27,240 bases of DNA from DATKLL01 sp035542475 (lineage in GTDB: Bacteria > Desulfobacterota > Syntrophia > Syntrophales > UBA2185), in the NCBI GenBank assembly GCA_035542475.1, contig DATKLL010000142.1:1-27240 (forward strand). Reading direction: 5' to 3'. This document shows, in pieces, positions 8,182 through 17,115 of this stretch; positions within the stretch are counted from its first letter, which is position 1; the number at the start of each line of letters is the position of its first letter. Under the pieces are notes generated by a model. It worked only from the letters and a program-made list of their open reading frames with translations. It did no database searches and was not told the origin of the DNA. The position numbers and the translations under genes are program-made.

Positions 8182-9324
8182 TTAAAAATGTTCGTCCCGC
8201 ATTCGCCGCAATGTCTTCTTTTTTTGCAAAGTGGTGATGGTATCCCAGGGCGTCGTCTGCCAATTATCCGCATGTTCGGTTTTCAGGATCCATGGCGGGA
8301 TAGTGATTCGCATATATCGGGATAGAGAATAGACGTACGGTTCATACATGCGGCGCAGCTCGGACAGTTCCTTCTCCAATTCATTTATCTCCCTCAGCTT
8401 GAGGCCGGATGACGAAAGTACTGAACATAAATATTCAAGCTCATCTAAAGGCAGGCGGTCTTTATCCGGATGATGCGGAGGACAGTTGAAGATTTGAGCA
8501 AGATCGACAATTGTGTGTCTGGCCATGGCAAACGTAAACTTAGCCTGCTGCTTGCAGACACCTTCTATACCTGCCAGAACCAACGCGCACGTATCGAGTA
8601 TCACCATGAGCGATCCAAGCCATGACTGGTTATCGTGCTGAGAGCGAAAGAGAGCCAGTACAGGATAGGATAGATGGCTTTCGAGTAATTCTGAGGACCA
8701 GCGTTCCCACTCATGAAGATGTTCGCGAAGTCCATCAATCTCATTTTGGTGAACATGCCTACGTATCATCTCTGCCGCTGTGGGAGGCGAGCCCGCATGT
8801 GAGTCAAACAGTGAAATAGTAACTTCACGACTGGCAAAGGACTGATTTAATAAAGGGAGGTAGCTGATTACAAGGGCAAGGAAACCGAGGCCTAAACCAG
8901 CTTCAAAGGCGATTAATCCCCTTCCAAAAGGGGTGACTGGCGTGACATCCCCCAAACCAAGTGTGAATAGCGTGGTGCCGCTGAGATAGAGGTATGTACT
9001 GAAGCCGGCAGTGCCTCCAGGTATTGTAATTGCCGAGCCTGAAGCCCAGTGAATGAGTGCAAAGCCGAAGACCAGACCAGTGGCCCATAAAATGATCAGT
9101 ACAATCACAGAAAGGGGGCCGAAAAATCCGATAAAGTTTTCTTTCCGCCTACGTGAAGATATCAATTCGGCCAGTGCCCTCCAGGATTTCCATGAGTACC
9201 GGTAAAAGATTCGGGCTAGCCTGATTTGGCGCGTCACACGGCGGGGAAGTACCATCGTCTCAAAAGTGTCGCCCAAGACTATAACGACCAGAACCAATCC
9301 TATGATAAAAAACAACACATTCAT
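8182..9324 (-). CDS. Two-transmembrane potassium-channel-like protein with TLGLGD filter
   Basis: The N-terminal 160 residues form an ion-channel module: a hydrophobic helix at 3-18, a membrane helix at ~69-92, a pore helix and filter (TTLFTLGLGDVTP, filter residues 121-126) and a second helix at ~134-158 rich in Gly. The remaining ~220 residues are a soluble helical domain with no RCK/TrkA nucleotide-binding glycine motif that I can see. The filter is TLGLGD rather than the classical TVGYGD, a substitution at two positions. The start ATG at 9324 has only a weak purine-rich site upstream. The channel fold is well supported; ion selectivity and gating are unknown. Confidence 0.82.
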   Translation of the reverse strand: MNVLFFIIGLVLVVIVLGDTFETMVLPRRVTRQIRLARIFYRYSWKSWRALAELISSRRRKENFIGFFGPLSVIVLIILWATGLVFGFALIHWASGSAITIPGGTAGFSTYLYLSGTTLFTLGLGDVTPVTPFGRGLIAFEAGLGLGFLALVISYLPLLNQSFASREVTISLFDSHAGSPPTAAEMIRRHVHQNEIDGLREHLHEWERWSSELLESHLSYPVLALFRSQHDNQSWLGSLMVILDTCALVLAGIEGVCKQQAKFTFAMARHTIVDLAQIFNCPPHHPDKDRLPLDELEYLCSVLSSSGLKLREINELEKELSELRRMYEPYVYSLSRYMRITIPPWILKTEHADNWQTTPWDTITTLQKKKTLRRMRDEHF

Positions 9325-9554
9325 TTCATCATCACTTTCGCCGAGAATATTCTTACTTTTACAGTGTACGAAGCCTCAAACGATGTGTCAATGAGAAAAA
9401 GACAAAAGATATCGGCATAAATCACCTTATGAAATGTTGTGTTGATCCTTCAAACGTAGTATTATTCAAGACACTCTTTGTCATTTATTTGATCAGAAAA
9501 ACAGAGCAGGCATACGAAGTAAGACGTATATTTTAAAGGAGCTGGAGATACGAC

Positions 9555-10373
9555 ATGAAAGACAGAGCTTTTAATTCATTTCTCAGTGTGCTGATCATTG
9601 GCATTTTGTCGGTCCTTTTGTCCTGCGCCACTGTCCCTGTAACGGGAAGAAGCAGTTTGCACATCCTTCCCGACTCTGAAGTGATGACTATGAGCTTTCA
9701 GCAATACAGTGAGGTCTTGAAAAAATCAAAGCTTTCAAATGATCCCGCAAAGGTGCAGATGGTAAGAAGGGTGGGAACGAGGATAGCGCGGGCCTCCGAG
9801 GAATTCATGAGGGAAGCCGGGATGGAATCGGATATCAAGAATTATCAATGGGAATTCAATGTGATTCAGGATGACAAAACGGTCAATGCCTGGTGCATGC
9901 CCGGCGGTAAAGTTGGTGTTTACACGGGCATCCTCCCGGTCGCCCGCGATGAAACCGGGCTGGCGGTTGTCATGGGCCACGAGGTCGCCCATGCTATCGC
10001 CAAACACGGCAATGAACGAATGAGTCAGGAGCTCCTGGCTCAGCTCGGAGCGGTCGGACTGTCCGTTGCCCTCTCAACAGAGCCGGGGCTCACAAGCGAT
10101 ATCTTCATGACAGCTTATGGAGTAGGAACAAACGTGGGAATACTCCTTCCCTACAGCCGTGTCCATGAGTCTGAAGCGGACCGGATCGGTCTGTCTTTAA
10201 TGGCCAGGGCGGGATATGATCCGAGAGCAGCTGTTCCTTTTTGGCAGAGGATGAATGAGAAAGGCGGGAGCAGACCGCCCGAATTCCTATCAACCCACCC
10301 TGCCCCGGATACGCGGATCAAGCAGATAGAGTCCCTTATACCGGAATCCATGAAGTACTATAGACCACGGTAG
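9555..10373 (+). CDS. M48-family metalloprotease lipoprotein
   Basis: This is a periplasmic, lipid-anchored zinc protease of the LoiP/YcaL type. It has a signal peptide with a hydrophobic core and lipobox LLSC (lipidated C24), the zinc motif HEVAH (142-146) and a third-ligand region ESEADRIGL (E205). The substrate-groove segment NAWCMPGGKVGVYTG (111-125) is typical, and the C-terminal STHPAPDTRI completes the family pattern. Length is 272 residues, as expected. The ATG has AAGGAG upstream. Homologues degrade misfolded outer-membrane-assembly proteins; that role here is an inference. The gene is monocistronic, with no obvious terminator after it. Confidence 0.94.
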   Translation: MKDRAFNSFLSVLIIGILSVLLSCATVPVTGRSSLHILPDSEVMTMSFQQYSEVLKKSKLSNDPAKVQMVRRVGTRIARASEEFMREAGMESDIKNYQWEFNVIQDDKTVNAWCMPGGKVGVYTGILPVARDETGLAVVMGHEVAHAIAKHGNERMSQELLAQLGAVGLSVALSTEPGLTSDIFMTAYGVGTNVGILLPYSRVHESEADRIGLSLMARAGYDPRAAVPFWQRMNEKGGSRPPEFLSTHPAPDTRIKQIESLIPESMKYYRPR

Positions 10374-10725
10374 ACGACGAGCTAGTCAAACATGATTGGT
10401 AGTGGTGGGAATCGAACATGATGTGTATGCTCTAACTTATTGATAATTTCCATCTTTAAGTCTTTGGTTCCAGTGAATAAGGAGGATATAGAATACCAGA
10501 AAGTTGACCTCCAATTATTCTTTTTTTACTTGTCCCAATATTTAAAATGATAATCTGTCTTATTTATTTTTAGAGTCTCACAAAATAATCACTCAAGTTT
10601 TCCTGCTTATCTTCCGAATATATAAAAGGAATAACCGGAACAGTTTTTCAGATATGACGACGAATAAAAATGATGTCGAGATAGCAAGGCGGCAAAAACA
10701 TCTTTCTGAAAAAGGAGGTTATAAT
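10374..10725. other. Intergenic region with a tRNA-3'-end-like remnant
   Basis: No gene is visible here. On the minus strand, 10402-10417 reads GTTCGATTCCCACCAC, followed by TACCA: a canonical T-loop and an acceptor-like 3' end. The 5' acceptor strand and anticodon arm that would complete a tRNA are absent. Upstream on that strand TTAGAGCA resembles the end of a D-arm, as if the middle were deleted. This could be a decayed tRNA or an attachment-site scar. The rest of the region, towards the CheY gene, is AT-rich with no recognised promoter. Confidence 0.4.
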
Positions 10726-11103
10726 ATGCGTTATCTCGTCATAGATGATTCTCCCACAATGCGGAAGATTCTAATAAATACGCTTCGCACTTTTGGCATT
10801 GAAGATATAATTGAAGCCGGCGATGGTCATGAAGGTTTAGCTAAAATTTATGCCGAAAAAGTCGATTTCGTAATAACAGACTGGAACATGCCAAAGATGA
10901 ATGGACTTGAAATGGTTAAAAAAATCCGAGCTGACAATGCCTTAAATAACCTTCCCATACTTATGGTTACTACTCGCGAATCTAAGCAGGACATACTCCA
11001 AGCACATCAAGCCAAAGTAAATAATTATATTGTAAAACCCTTTACCCCTCAATTCTTAAAGGAAAAAATTGATGCTGTTTTAATGGCAATTGAGCAAAAG
11101 TAA
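10726..11103 (+). CDS. Single-domain response regulator, CheY-like
   Basis: The 125-residue stand-alone receiver domain has every key residue: acidic pair D7-D8, phospho-acceptor D52 (TDWNMPKMNG), T82 and K104 (KPF). It has no output domain, so it works by protein-protein contact, as CheY does on the flagellar motor. I chose the ATG at 10726, which has AAAGGAGG at ideal spacing. The frame is open back to an ATG at 10654, but the receiver fold begins exactly at 10726 and the upstream ATG has no ribosome site. A CheZ-like phosphatase follows 81 bp later, so the pair probably forms a phosphorylation/dephosphorylation unit. No kinase or other che gene lies in the window. Confidence 0.93.
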   Translation: MRYLVIDDSPTMRKILINTLRTFGIEDIIEAGDGHEGLAKIYAEKVDFVITDWNMPKMNGLEMVKKIRADNALNNLPILMVTTRESKQDILQAHQAKVNNYIVKPFTPQFLKEKIDAVLMAIEQK

Positions 11104-11184
11104 TTATTAATCGATCCGGGAAAATACAGCATGCAGCCCACAAAAAAATGAAGATGAACTTCTTGAATCAAGAAGGAAACTTAA

Positions 11185-11982
11185 ATGAAAGATATTGACT
11201 TTGATGCTCTATTCAAAAAAGTTGAAGAATTGCGGGCGGTCTTTATTCTTGGACAAAGATTAATTCCATTCCTTGAGGATGTTTTCGAGTTAGTCTACGA
11301 AATAAAACCCCTGCTTGATGAAATTAATTTGTCCATGGAAGAAAATGTGAGTAAAACGAAAATCGCCTCAATGCAGCTATCACAAGTTACCGAAGCCACT
11401 GAGATGGCAATTGGTAAAGTCATAGAAATCATCAATGGCCTGATAAATAAGTGCGGCAACATTCTTTCTAATATGAATCGATTAAATGAGTTATATTTAA
11501 TACGACACGATAATGTAATTAAAGTTCTCGAAAATATTTACAAAGCTGCAAACGATAAGAAAGATATCAACAAGTACATGCCTCAGTTGTCTGACATAAT
11601 TGACCAATTGAAAAAAGCGGAAAGTGATGATTATAAAGAAATTTATGATTCAACAGGCGAGTTGCTGAACAGTATAGTTAATGATTCGCACTCAATGATG
11701 ATGTCCCTTCAGGTTCAAGATATTACATCGCAGAAAATTGCGGCGGCAAATTATCTGATTGAAACTATTAATGAAAAGATTGGAAACATATTAATGAAAT
11801 TTCAATCTACTAAAACCTGCTCGTTCGTTGAAAAGGATAAAAATGATAGTATCTCTTTTATTTCAACTCTTCATCGTCCTATTGGCTTCAATCCTGAAGA
11901 TGCGGACATAGTAACTCCTAAAGACGATCATTACTCTTCTCGTGATGACATTGAAGCTCTTTTCGGGACAGCAAAATCATAA
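11185..11982 (+). CDS. CheZ-like protein phosphatase
   Basis: The mostly helical 265-residue protein is probably a CheZ-type phosphatase that dephosphorylates the adjacent receiver protein. The catalytic helix SLQVQDITSQK matches the family pattern QD(I/L)TxQ, with D179 and Q183 spaced like D143 and Q147 of E. coli CheZ. The C-terminal tail SRDDIEALFG (252-261) resembles the CheY-binding peptides of CheZ (DDLLDSLGF) and FliM (SQDEIDALL), after a linker lacking obvious structure. The long helical hairpin between residues ~45 and 205 fits the CheZ dimer bundle. The ATG has AGAAGGAAA upstream. Low complexity makes the N-terminal part hard to align, but the catalytic and tail motifs together make the call good. 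Confidence 0.85.
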   Translation: MKDIDFDALFKKVEELRAVFILGQRLIPFLEDVFELVYEIKPLLDEINLSMEENVSKTKIASMQLSQVTEATEMAIGKVIEIINGLINKCGNILSNMNRLNELYLIRHDNVIKVLENIYKAANDKKDINKYMPQLSDIIDQLKKAESDDYKEIYDSTGELLNSIVNDSHSMMMSLQVQDITSQKIAAANYLIETINEKIGNILMKFQSTKTCSFVEKDKNDSISFISTLHRPIGFNPEDADIVTPKDDHYSSRDDIEALFGTAKS

Positions 11983-12759
11983 ATTTTTTTATATATGATC
12001 TTGATGCATCGTAGATGAAGCGAGGTGCGAATACGAACCAAGCTCATGTGAAAATAATATTTTCTTAGCAGTACCTGTGTTTTCTTTTTGCCCTGTGAAC
12101 CATTACAGACTTCAACTATGATACTTCCGTTTTATGTTAGGGAAGCATGGGCAAAATGTGCGATCCTTTTGGTCAATCTTACAGGAGCATTGTCTACACT
12201 ATATGCAGCCGTAACTGTTCAAAGACAAACCGAGCCTCACCTCCGCTCTGGCTGAGCGTCCTTAGTATATCGCTTCTCATTTTTTGTTTTGTCATTTCAC
12301 TTCTGCAGATGGTGGTAGCCTGATAGCCTATTTCCTATTGATTTTGATGTGTGAGCTGCTTCTTGAAACGTTGTTTTTGGTATTTTTCTGCTGAACACAC
12401 CATTTCAAATCCCAATATTTGCTTTGAGTTTAAAAATTCAGGCTATTTTCAAAGTTAAAATTTCCTTGACTGTCCTTGTTATAAGGATATATAAATAATT
12501 AATTATTAGTCCTCTCATAGCTCAGTTTATCAAATAACCTAACCTCAACTTTTTGGAGTTGGGTATGTCACAAAAAGTGCCAATATGATGCCTCCGGGGG
12601 AAAATCCTTTATCCCCGTTTGGAGGCATTATTGGTTTCTTTGCTCATCAAACTAAGAATATTCAAGATAAGTGTTCCGAGATTTAATGATGATCTCTGTG
12701 AAGAGGAAATCATCCTATTTTAACTGTGTTCGTTTCCCTTGCGAAAGGAGGTGTCATAA
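11983..12759. other. 777-bp region without a supported gene
   Basis: No frame of useful length with a ribosome site is visible on either strand. A 45-codon frame starting near 12119 lacks a Shine-Dalgarno site. The 3' part contains a small hairpin (12544-12550 pairing with 12557-12563) and the large one listed separately at 12585-12631. The stretch may hold decayed genes or an untranslated RNA; I cannot name one. Confidence 0.4.
12585..12631 (+). repeat. Strong hairpin, possible terminator or structured RNA
   Basis: ATGATGCCTCC (12585-12595) pairs with GGAGGCATTAT (12621-12631), one G-U included, and GGGG (12596-12599) pairs with CCCC (12613-12616) across an internal bulge. The element sits 129 bp upstream of the six-cysteine protein gene. 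The plus-strand flank TGGTTTCTTTG is only moderately T-rich, so it may be a weak terminator, a leader structure or a mobile-element end. Confidence 0.5.
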
Positions 12760-13386
12760 ATGGCGGAGAAGGATGAAATCAAAACATTAGCAAGGGAGGA
12801 ATTGCAAAAAGAGACCAAGCGTCCTTGGTTGAAATTGGCATTACTTTTCCCGGGATTATTGACTGCCATAATAGGTGCAGTGCCAGCCTATGTGACTCTT
12901 ATCAGATCAATTCAACTCAACGTTCCAATTGTGAAGACTTTCAGTGCAGAGGAACAGAATCGACTTTTTCTAAAAAATTTTGAATGTATGCGGACTAGAA
13001 CGGCCACGACCATCACAAATAAATACAATGTAGACATTCAAAGTTTGGTCTGCGAATCTGGTGATGTTCTGGTAATCAGCAAGCGTCCTGAATGGGATCA
13101 ACCACAGCGTCGCTGGGTTGAACTTGATACGGTTGCTCCATCTACTAACCTTAAACAGGTGGAAACTAAGTTACTTACCCTTTTCTCAGAGGTTTATGCA
13201 ACAGAAACAGATAGAATTTTGTTAGCACAAGCATCTCCTGAATCTGTAATATGCCAACGATGGATTAGTACTGGTAGACTTTTACAACGGATCAAGAAGT
13301 CTACTGGATGTTTTGATCAAATTATTGATACTTACACTGGGCGGGTGACTAGTTATAAACCTGCTCCATGTAGTCCTGACTGCTGA
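12760..13386 (+). CDS. Hypothetical single-pass membrane protein with six-cysteine domain
   Basis: I recognise no family. The 208-residue product has a charged N-terminus (residues 1-23), one hydrophobic helix (~24-50) and then a soluble domain. The soluble part has six cysteines (76, 98, 165, 184, 204, 208), an even number that would fit three disulfides if it faces the periplasm; the positive N-terminus favours that orientation. The extreme C-terminus is CSPDC. The start is firm: AAAGGAGG lies just upstream of the ATG. It is not a canonical lipoprotein and has no recognisable catalytic motif. A very short frame follows, and then the YdjM-like hydrolase. Confidence 0.75.
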   Translation: MAEKDEIKTLAREELQKETKRPWLKLALLFPGLLTAIIGAVPAYVTLIRSIQLNVPIVKTFSAEEQNRLFLKNFECMRTRTATTITNKYNVDIQSLVCESGDVLVISKRPEWDQPQRRWVELDTVAPSTNLKQVETKLLTLFSEVYATETDRILLAQASPESVICQRWISTGRLLQRIKKSTGCFDQIIDTYTGRVTSYKPAPCSPDC

Positions 13387-13426
13387 TTGCCCAAACCTAT
13401 ACTAACCTAACAAAGAGGTCTCAACG

Positions 13427-13507
13427 ATGGGAATATATTTATTAGAAGAAATGAGTCTTCAGGAGGATGTGGATAAATTTGAGCAAAAAGTAAACAGGCA
13501 CAAATAA
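13427..13507 (+). CDS. Possible 26-residue small protein
   Basis: ATG at 13427 opens a 26-codon frame ending at TAA 13505-13507, with AAAGAGG placed upstream. The product would be hydrophilic and helical in its second half (EDVDKFEQKVNRHK). It lies between two genes on the same strand and could be a genuine small protein or a chance frame. Only the ribosome site argues for it. Confidence 0.25.
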   Translation: MGIYLLEEMSLQEDVDKFEQKVNRHK

Positions 13508-13541
13508 CGCCGGACAAATTAACGATCGAGGGCATACGATA

Positions 13542-14495
13542 ATGACCATACTGGATCATATCCTGATGGGGAGCATCATTGGGTTAAGCTTTGAGCCGTA
13601 TAACGGGTATATCGTAGCGGCTGCCATCGGCGGCAGTTTTCTGCCGGATATTGATCTGGCTTATGGCGGCCCTGGAACCGCTGGATATCTGGATAAGCAC
13701 CGGACCTATACGCACTCGCTATGGCTGGCACCTGCATTTTCTTTTATACTATCCTTAATCCTTTACGGAGGGTCTTTCCTTTTAAAGTTTCTTTTCGAGA
13801 TGCAACCTGTTGATTCTTTTTTAACGCTCTGGTTATGTTGTTTTTTGGGAAACGCGGTTCATCTCCTGGTTGATATTTTAAATCCCTTTGGGACTACCTT
13901 ATGGTGGCCTAAAAAAGACAAGATCGCTATCGATATTCTTTTCGAATTTGATCCCGCTTTTACCTTGACATTGATATTAGGGATTGTTGTCATGCTTCGA
14001 AAACATTTCTTGCCCGACCAAATCTGGCTGGAAATATACCAGATCGCCTTGATAACATCTCTAATACTTTTAATGTATATTCTGCTGAGAGTCCTGAAAC
14101 GAATCGATTTTAAAAAGAAAGTAATAGATAAATTCAAGGATCTGCTAACAGATGTGAAAAAAGAATCCTTTGTACCGGCGGGTCTGTGGCGCTGGAAAGC
14201 GATCCTCGAGACAGAGGAAAAACATTATGTTATACGGCAGCAAAGTCAAAACCTAACTTGCGAGGTGAAACCCAAAACCAATCTACCACATAGTCAAGTT
14301 AAAGAAATTAAAATTTATAAACAATATGCCCGCCATCTTGATGTGCATGTCAAAAATGATCACTTAATTTTGTCAAACCTGGTTTATCCTTCAAAAGTAT
14401 TGCCTCTTATCGGATGTTTCGCGAGTCCAGGAAAGCCTTTGATTAAAATAGAGAAGCCTAAATGGTTGCGGGTGTTGTATGAGCGCAATTACTAA
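13542..14495 (+). CDS. YdjM/DUF457-family membrane-bound metal-dependent hydrolase
   Basis: Members of this family (YdjM, DUF457) are inner-membrane proteins with a buried metal site and poorly known substrates. The conserved His/Asp positions are present: H6 (LDHILMG), D36 and D38 (LPDID), H53 and H58 (KHRTYTHSL), H107 and D111 (HLLVDILNPFGT). Hydrophobic helices surround them at about 24-36, 62-85, 92-110, 139-152 and 165-185. A basic cytoplasmic tail of ~130 residues beyond the usual core may be an additional domain. The ATG at 13542 lacks a strong Shine-Dalgarno site, but its position matches the family start. The YiiX-like gene follows after 93 bp. Confidence 0.85.
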   Translation: MTILDHILMGSIIGLSFEPYNGYIVAAAIGGSFLPDIDLAYGGPGTAGYLDKHRTYTHSLWLAPAFSFILSLILYGGSFLLKFLFEMQPVDSFLTLWLCCFLGNAVHLLVDILNPFGTTLWWPKKDKIAIDILFEFDPAFTLTLILGIVVMLRKHFLPDQIWLEIYQIALITSLILLMYILLRVLKRIDFKKKVIDKFKDLLTDVKKESFVPAGLWRWKAILETEEKHYVIRQQSQNLTCEVKPKTNLPHSQVKEIKIYKQYARHLDVHVKNDHLILSNLVYPSKVLPLIGCFASPGKPLIKIEKPKWLRVLYERNY

Positions 14496-14588
14496 TCGGA
14501 AAGGCGGTACGGCAACTGTAAATTTCGCGCAATCGAGTTATGCCCTGTTCGGTGCATAGATAAAAAGACTCAAAAGGAGGGATTTGAA

Positions 14589-15188
14589 ATGAGTAATAAT
14601 AAACTTGCCCTTTATAACAAATATAAAGATGATATGAAAACCGGTGATCTCCTGCAATGGCAATCCAACGTCTGGTATAAGAGGTTATGGCGGTGGGTCA
14701 CTCATTCCAAGGTGGAACATTCGTCCATGGTTCTCCGGCTTCAGGAATATCAAGGTCCGGATAAACGGAGGTTCATTTTGGAATCGAGGGATCATGGAAC
14801 GGTTCTTAACCTTCTGTCCAAACGGCTTGAAGAATTTGACGGTGAAGTAAAGTGGTATCCATTGGACGATACTTGGCATCCCTATAGAAAGAGAACCGGA
14901 GAAGAGATGCTAAAAATGATCGGCAGACCTTATAATTTTGCTGGCTTTGTGAAATTGACATTGCGACATGCGATCGGGGTGAAGTGCAGAAAAATTCTCA
15001 ACAAGACAGTCTTGAAATGGTTCGTAGATTGGGTGAACCAAGTTGGGAAAAGGGAGGTATTCTGTTCCGAGTATTGCTATTTAGCTTACGAAGCTACGGG
15101 ACATATGAGATTCATCCTAACTGATCCGCCATCCCCGGATGATATGATGACTCTAAAAATTTTCAAAGACGGCAAAAAAATTTTATAA
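14589..15188 (+). CDS. YiiX/YebB-like permuted NlpC/P60 cysteine hydrolase
   Basis: This is a circularly permuted papain-like hydrolase of the YiiX/YebB group. The general base comes first (H44 in VEHSSMVL), followed by an acidic residue (E65 in FILES), and the nucleophile is near the C-terminus (C159 in FCSEYCYLAYEATG). The motif TGDLLQWQS (18-26) is also typical. Length is 199 residues. Relatives hydrolyse amides or thioesters, perhaps on lipids or peptides; the substrate is unknown here. The ATG has AAAAGGAGGGA upstream, the same style as the small genes near 23 kb. There is no signal peptide. Confidence 0.84.
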   Translation: MSNNKLALYNKYKDDMKTGDLLQWQSNVWYKRLWRWVTHSKVEHSSMVLRLQEYQGPDKRRFILESRDHGTVLNLLSKRLEEFDGEVKWYPLDDTWHPYRKRTGEEMLKMIGRPYNFAGFVKLTLRHAIGVKCRKILNKTVLKWFVDWVNQVGKREVFCSEYCYLAYEATGHMRFILTDPPSPDDMMTLKIFKDGKKIL

Positions 15189-15416
15189 AAAAAAATAGGA
15201 CACTATTCCAACTTCCCATTACTTAATATATTTGCAACATCTTAAAACGTGTCTGTAGACTATATTTTAACATACAAACAATACGAGATCAGGATGCCTT
15301 TAGAATATAAGTGCTTTTCCTTTAATCCATAAAGAATTTAATTCTCTCATTTTCAGCCGTGAAAGTGTAAGCGAAGATCTATATGACAGTTTTTCTCTTG
15401 AATGGATTGATTGGGA

Positions 15417-16988
15417 ATGAATAAGGATTTTTTTCCAAAGCCTCGTGTTGCTATTGTGGTCCCCGCCAAGCATCTTTTTTGCCTTGCTGGAGTACTTTGG
15501 ACTCAACGGTATGGACCTTTGCAGGTAGCTTCCATAACGCGTCAGGCAGGATACTTTGTTCGACTCTTCAATGAAGAACTCGGCCTTCGGGTATCACCTC
15601 AAGAGCTGGCCCAAGAGTTCGATGTGGTCGGCTTTTCCAGTAAAACTTCAGCAATCACCAGAGCCGAAGAACTTGCACAAGCAATCAAAAGGGAAGCGGA
15701 GAAGCTCGGCCGTCATGTTGTAACTGTTCTTGGAGGAGAGCATATCTCAATGGGCGGAGACAACCGATCTTTTCCTTTTTTTGATTACATGCTGCGCGGC
15801 GAATCAGAGGAAGCCTTCCTTGTGCTCTTAAAAGCCCTGGAATCGGAGAAACATGATGCTACTGAGATCTTTCAAGTTTACTTAAAAAACCGTCATACCT
15901 GTGAGTCTTTTAATAACATCCCCGATCTTTCTCTTGTTGTAAACTATGATTATACCGTCCAGGGATTCGTCTTTAGATATCTGCCATTGATCTGGACCAT
16001 GAAAACAAAGAAGCTTCCCATGATTACTTTTCAAGGGTCCAGAGGATGTCCTTACAGTTGCTCTTTTTGCCCCACACCTCGCCACCTGCAGGGTAATAGC
16101 TATCGACGGCGGAGTATAGAAAGTGCCTTGCAGTATCTTGAGGAGCACCTTGAGAGGTCTAACATTCGCAGGGTAATGTTCGAGGATCCAACGGCAGCTC
16201 TTCCCTTTGACAAAGTATCTCATATGTTTTTCGAAACTCTTGCCAAAAACTCAACAGGGATGAAAGCGACTGCTCTGGTGCGGGCTGATATCTGTGAGGA
16301 CGGCAGGTTACTTGAACTCATGAAGGAAGCGGGAGTTACCAATCTTAGTATTGGGATCGAGTCATTAAGTGACCAAACTCGAAGTGATTTCAAAAAGAAA
16401 ATATCTTATGATACTATAAGAAAGTCTATGGATATATTTCACGAACACGGATTTACGGTAACGGGTCTCTTCATTGTAGGGTACGATACTGATGATTTGG
16501 ACACATTTCAGAGAATCCATGACTTTATCAGCGAGACTGGAATCGAAAAATGGAGAATTTCGCCACTGAGTCAAATGCCAGAATCTGTAGATCAATTCAT
16601 GCCGGCACACCGCTACTTTCTCTGGGATGAATTCAATCGCTTCGGGCGTGAAGTTGCCGATTATTGTAATGGTGAATTTGTCACCTTCTACCCGAAACAC
16701 ATGAAGCCATCAACCTTACAAAAGAAGGTCATGGAATTTAATCTATTCCCTACCTCTTTAACAGATATTGTCAGGATTTTCAGAAAACGCGGGAATCTCA
16801 GATCGGTGCTCCAGAGATTTGGGAATCATCTGGCCCAAAGGATGGTGCTGAAAGAGATTACTGCTTCAAAATATATCGAGATGGCGCAGGAGGTGGAGAG
16901 GGAATTCTACATTGAATGCAATGGCAATGAGCACTTGCAGGAAGAACTCTTGCTTAGGCGCTACCGGGAAAAAGCAAGAACACATTAA
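15417..16988 (+). CDS. B12-binding-domain radical SAM protein
   Basis: The N-terminal ~140 residues form a Rossmann-like domain typical of B12-dependent radical SAM enzymes (LQVASITRQAG, VVTVLGGEH, DYMLRGESEEAF), with no DxHxxG, which is normal for that class. The radical SAM core follows with the cluster-binding CPYSCSFC (C211, C215, C218), a glycine-rich segment, VRADIC and LSIGIESLSD. The ~130-residue C-terminal tail has no recognised motif. In-frame starts are limited by a TGA at 15408: TTG at 15411 or ATG at 15417, and I use the ATG. Neither has a clear ribosome site. Known relatives methylate unactivated carbons or build cofactors; no partner gene identifies the reaction. The frame stays open for 44 codons after the TAA (see findings). 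Confidence 0.88.
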   Translation: MNKDFFPKPRVAIVVPAKHLFCLAGVLWTQRYGPLQVASITRQAGYFVRLFNEELGLRVSPQELAQEFDVVGFSSKTSAITRAEELAQAIKREAEKLGRHVVTVLGGEHISMGGDNRSFPFFDYMLRGESEEAFLVLLKALESEKHDATEIFQVYLKNRHTCESFNNIPDLSLVVNYDYTVQGFVFRYLPLIWTMKTKKLPMITFQGSRGCPYSCSFCPTPRHLQGNSYRRRSIESALQYLEEHLERSNIRRVMFEDPTAALPFDKVSHMFFETLAKNSTGMKATALVRADICEDGRLLELMKEAGVTNLSIGIESLSDQTRSDFKKKISYDTIRKSMDIFHEHGFTVTGLFIVGYDTDDLDTFQRIHDFISETGIEKWRISPLSQMPESVDQFMPAHRYFLWDEFNRFGREVADYCNGEFVTFYPKHMKPSTLQKKVMEFNLFPTSLTDIVRIFRKRGNLRSVLQRFGNHLAQRMVLKEITASKYIEMAQEVEREFYIECNGNEHLQEELLLRRYREKARTH

Positions 16989-17097
16989 AAGACAAATAAG
17001 CCTAGGAATCCTTTGGAAAGTGCGTGTTATGGCCAACCCTGTGTTACATGCAAGTGCAGATATTCTGAGTTCCTCAAGTCGATGAAAGAGCTCCACA

Positions 17098-17115
17098 TGC
17101 CCATAACCATGGGCA
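17098..17115. terminator. Hairpin between convergent genes
   Basis: TGCCCAT (17098-17104) and ATGGGCA (17109-17115) form a perfect 7-bp stem with loop AACC, between the radical SAM gene and the end of the cyclase gene. It could act as a bidirectional terminator, but no T-tract follows on either strand. Confidence 0.35.

Noticed and set aside
10397..10480. An intact tRNA gene on the minus strand
   Set aside because: Only the T-loop and acceptor 3' half can be drawn; the 5' acceptor strand and anticodon stem are missing.
10654..10725. An N-terminal extension of the CheY-like protein
   Set aside because: The upstream ATG has no ribosome site, whereas the ATG at 10726 has AAAGGAGG and begins exactly at the receiver fold.
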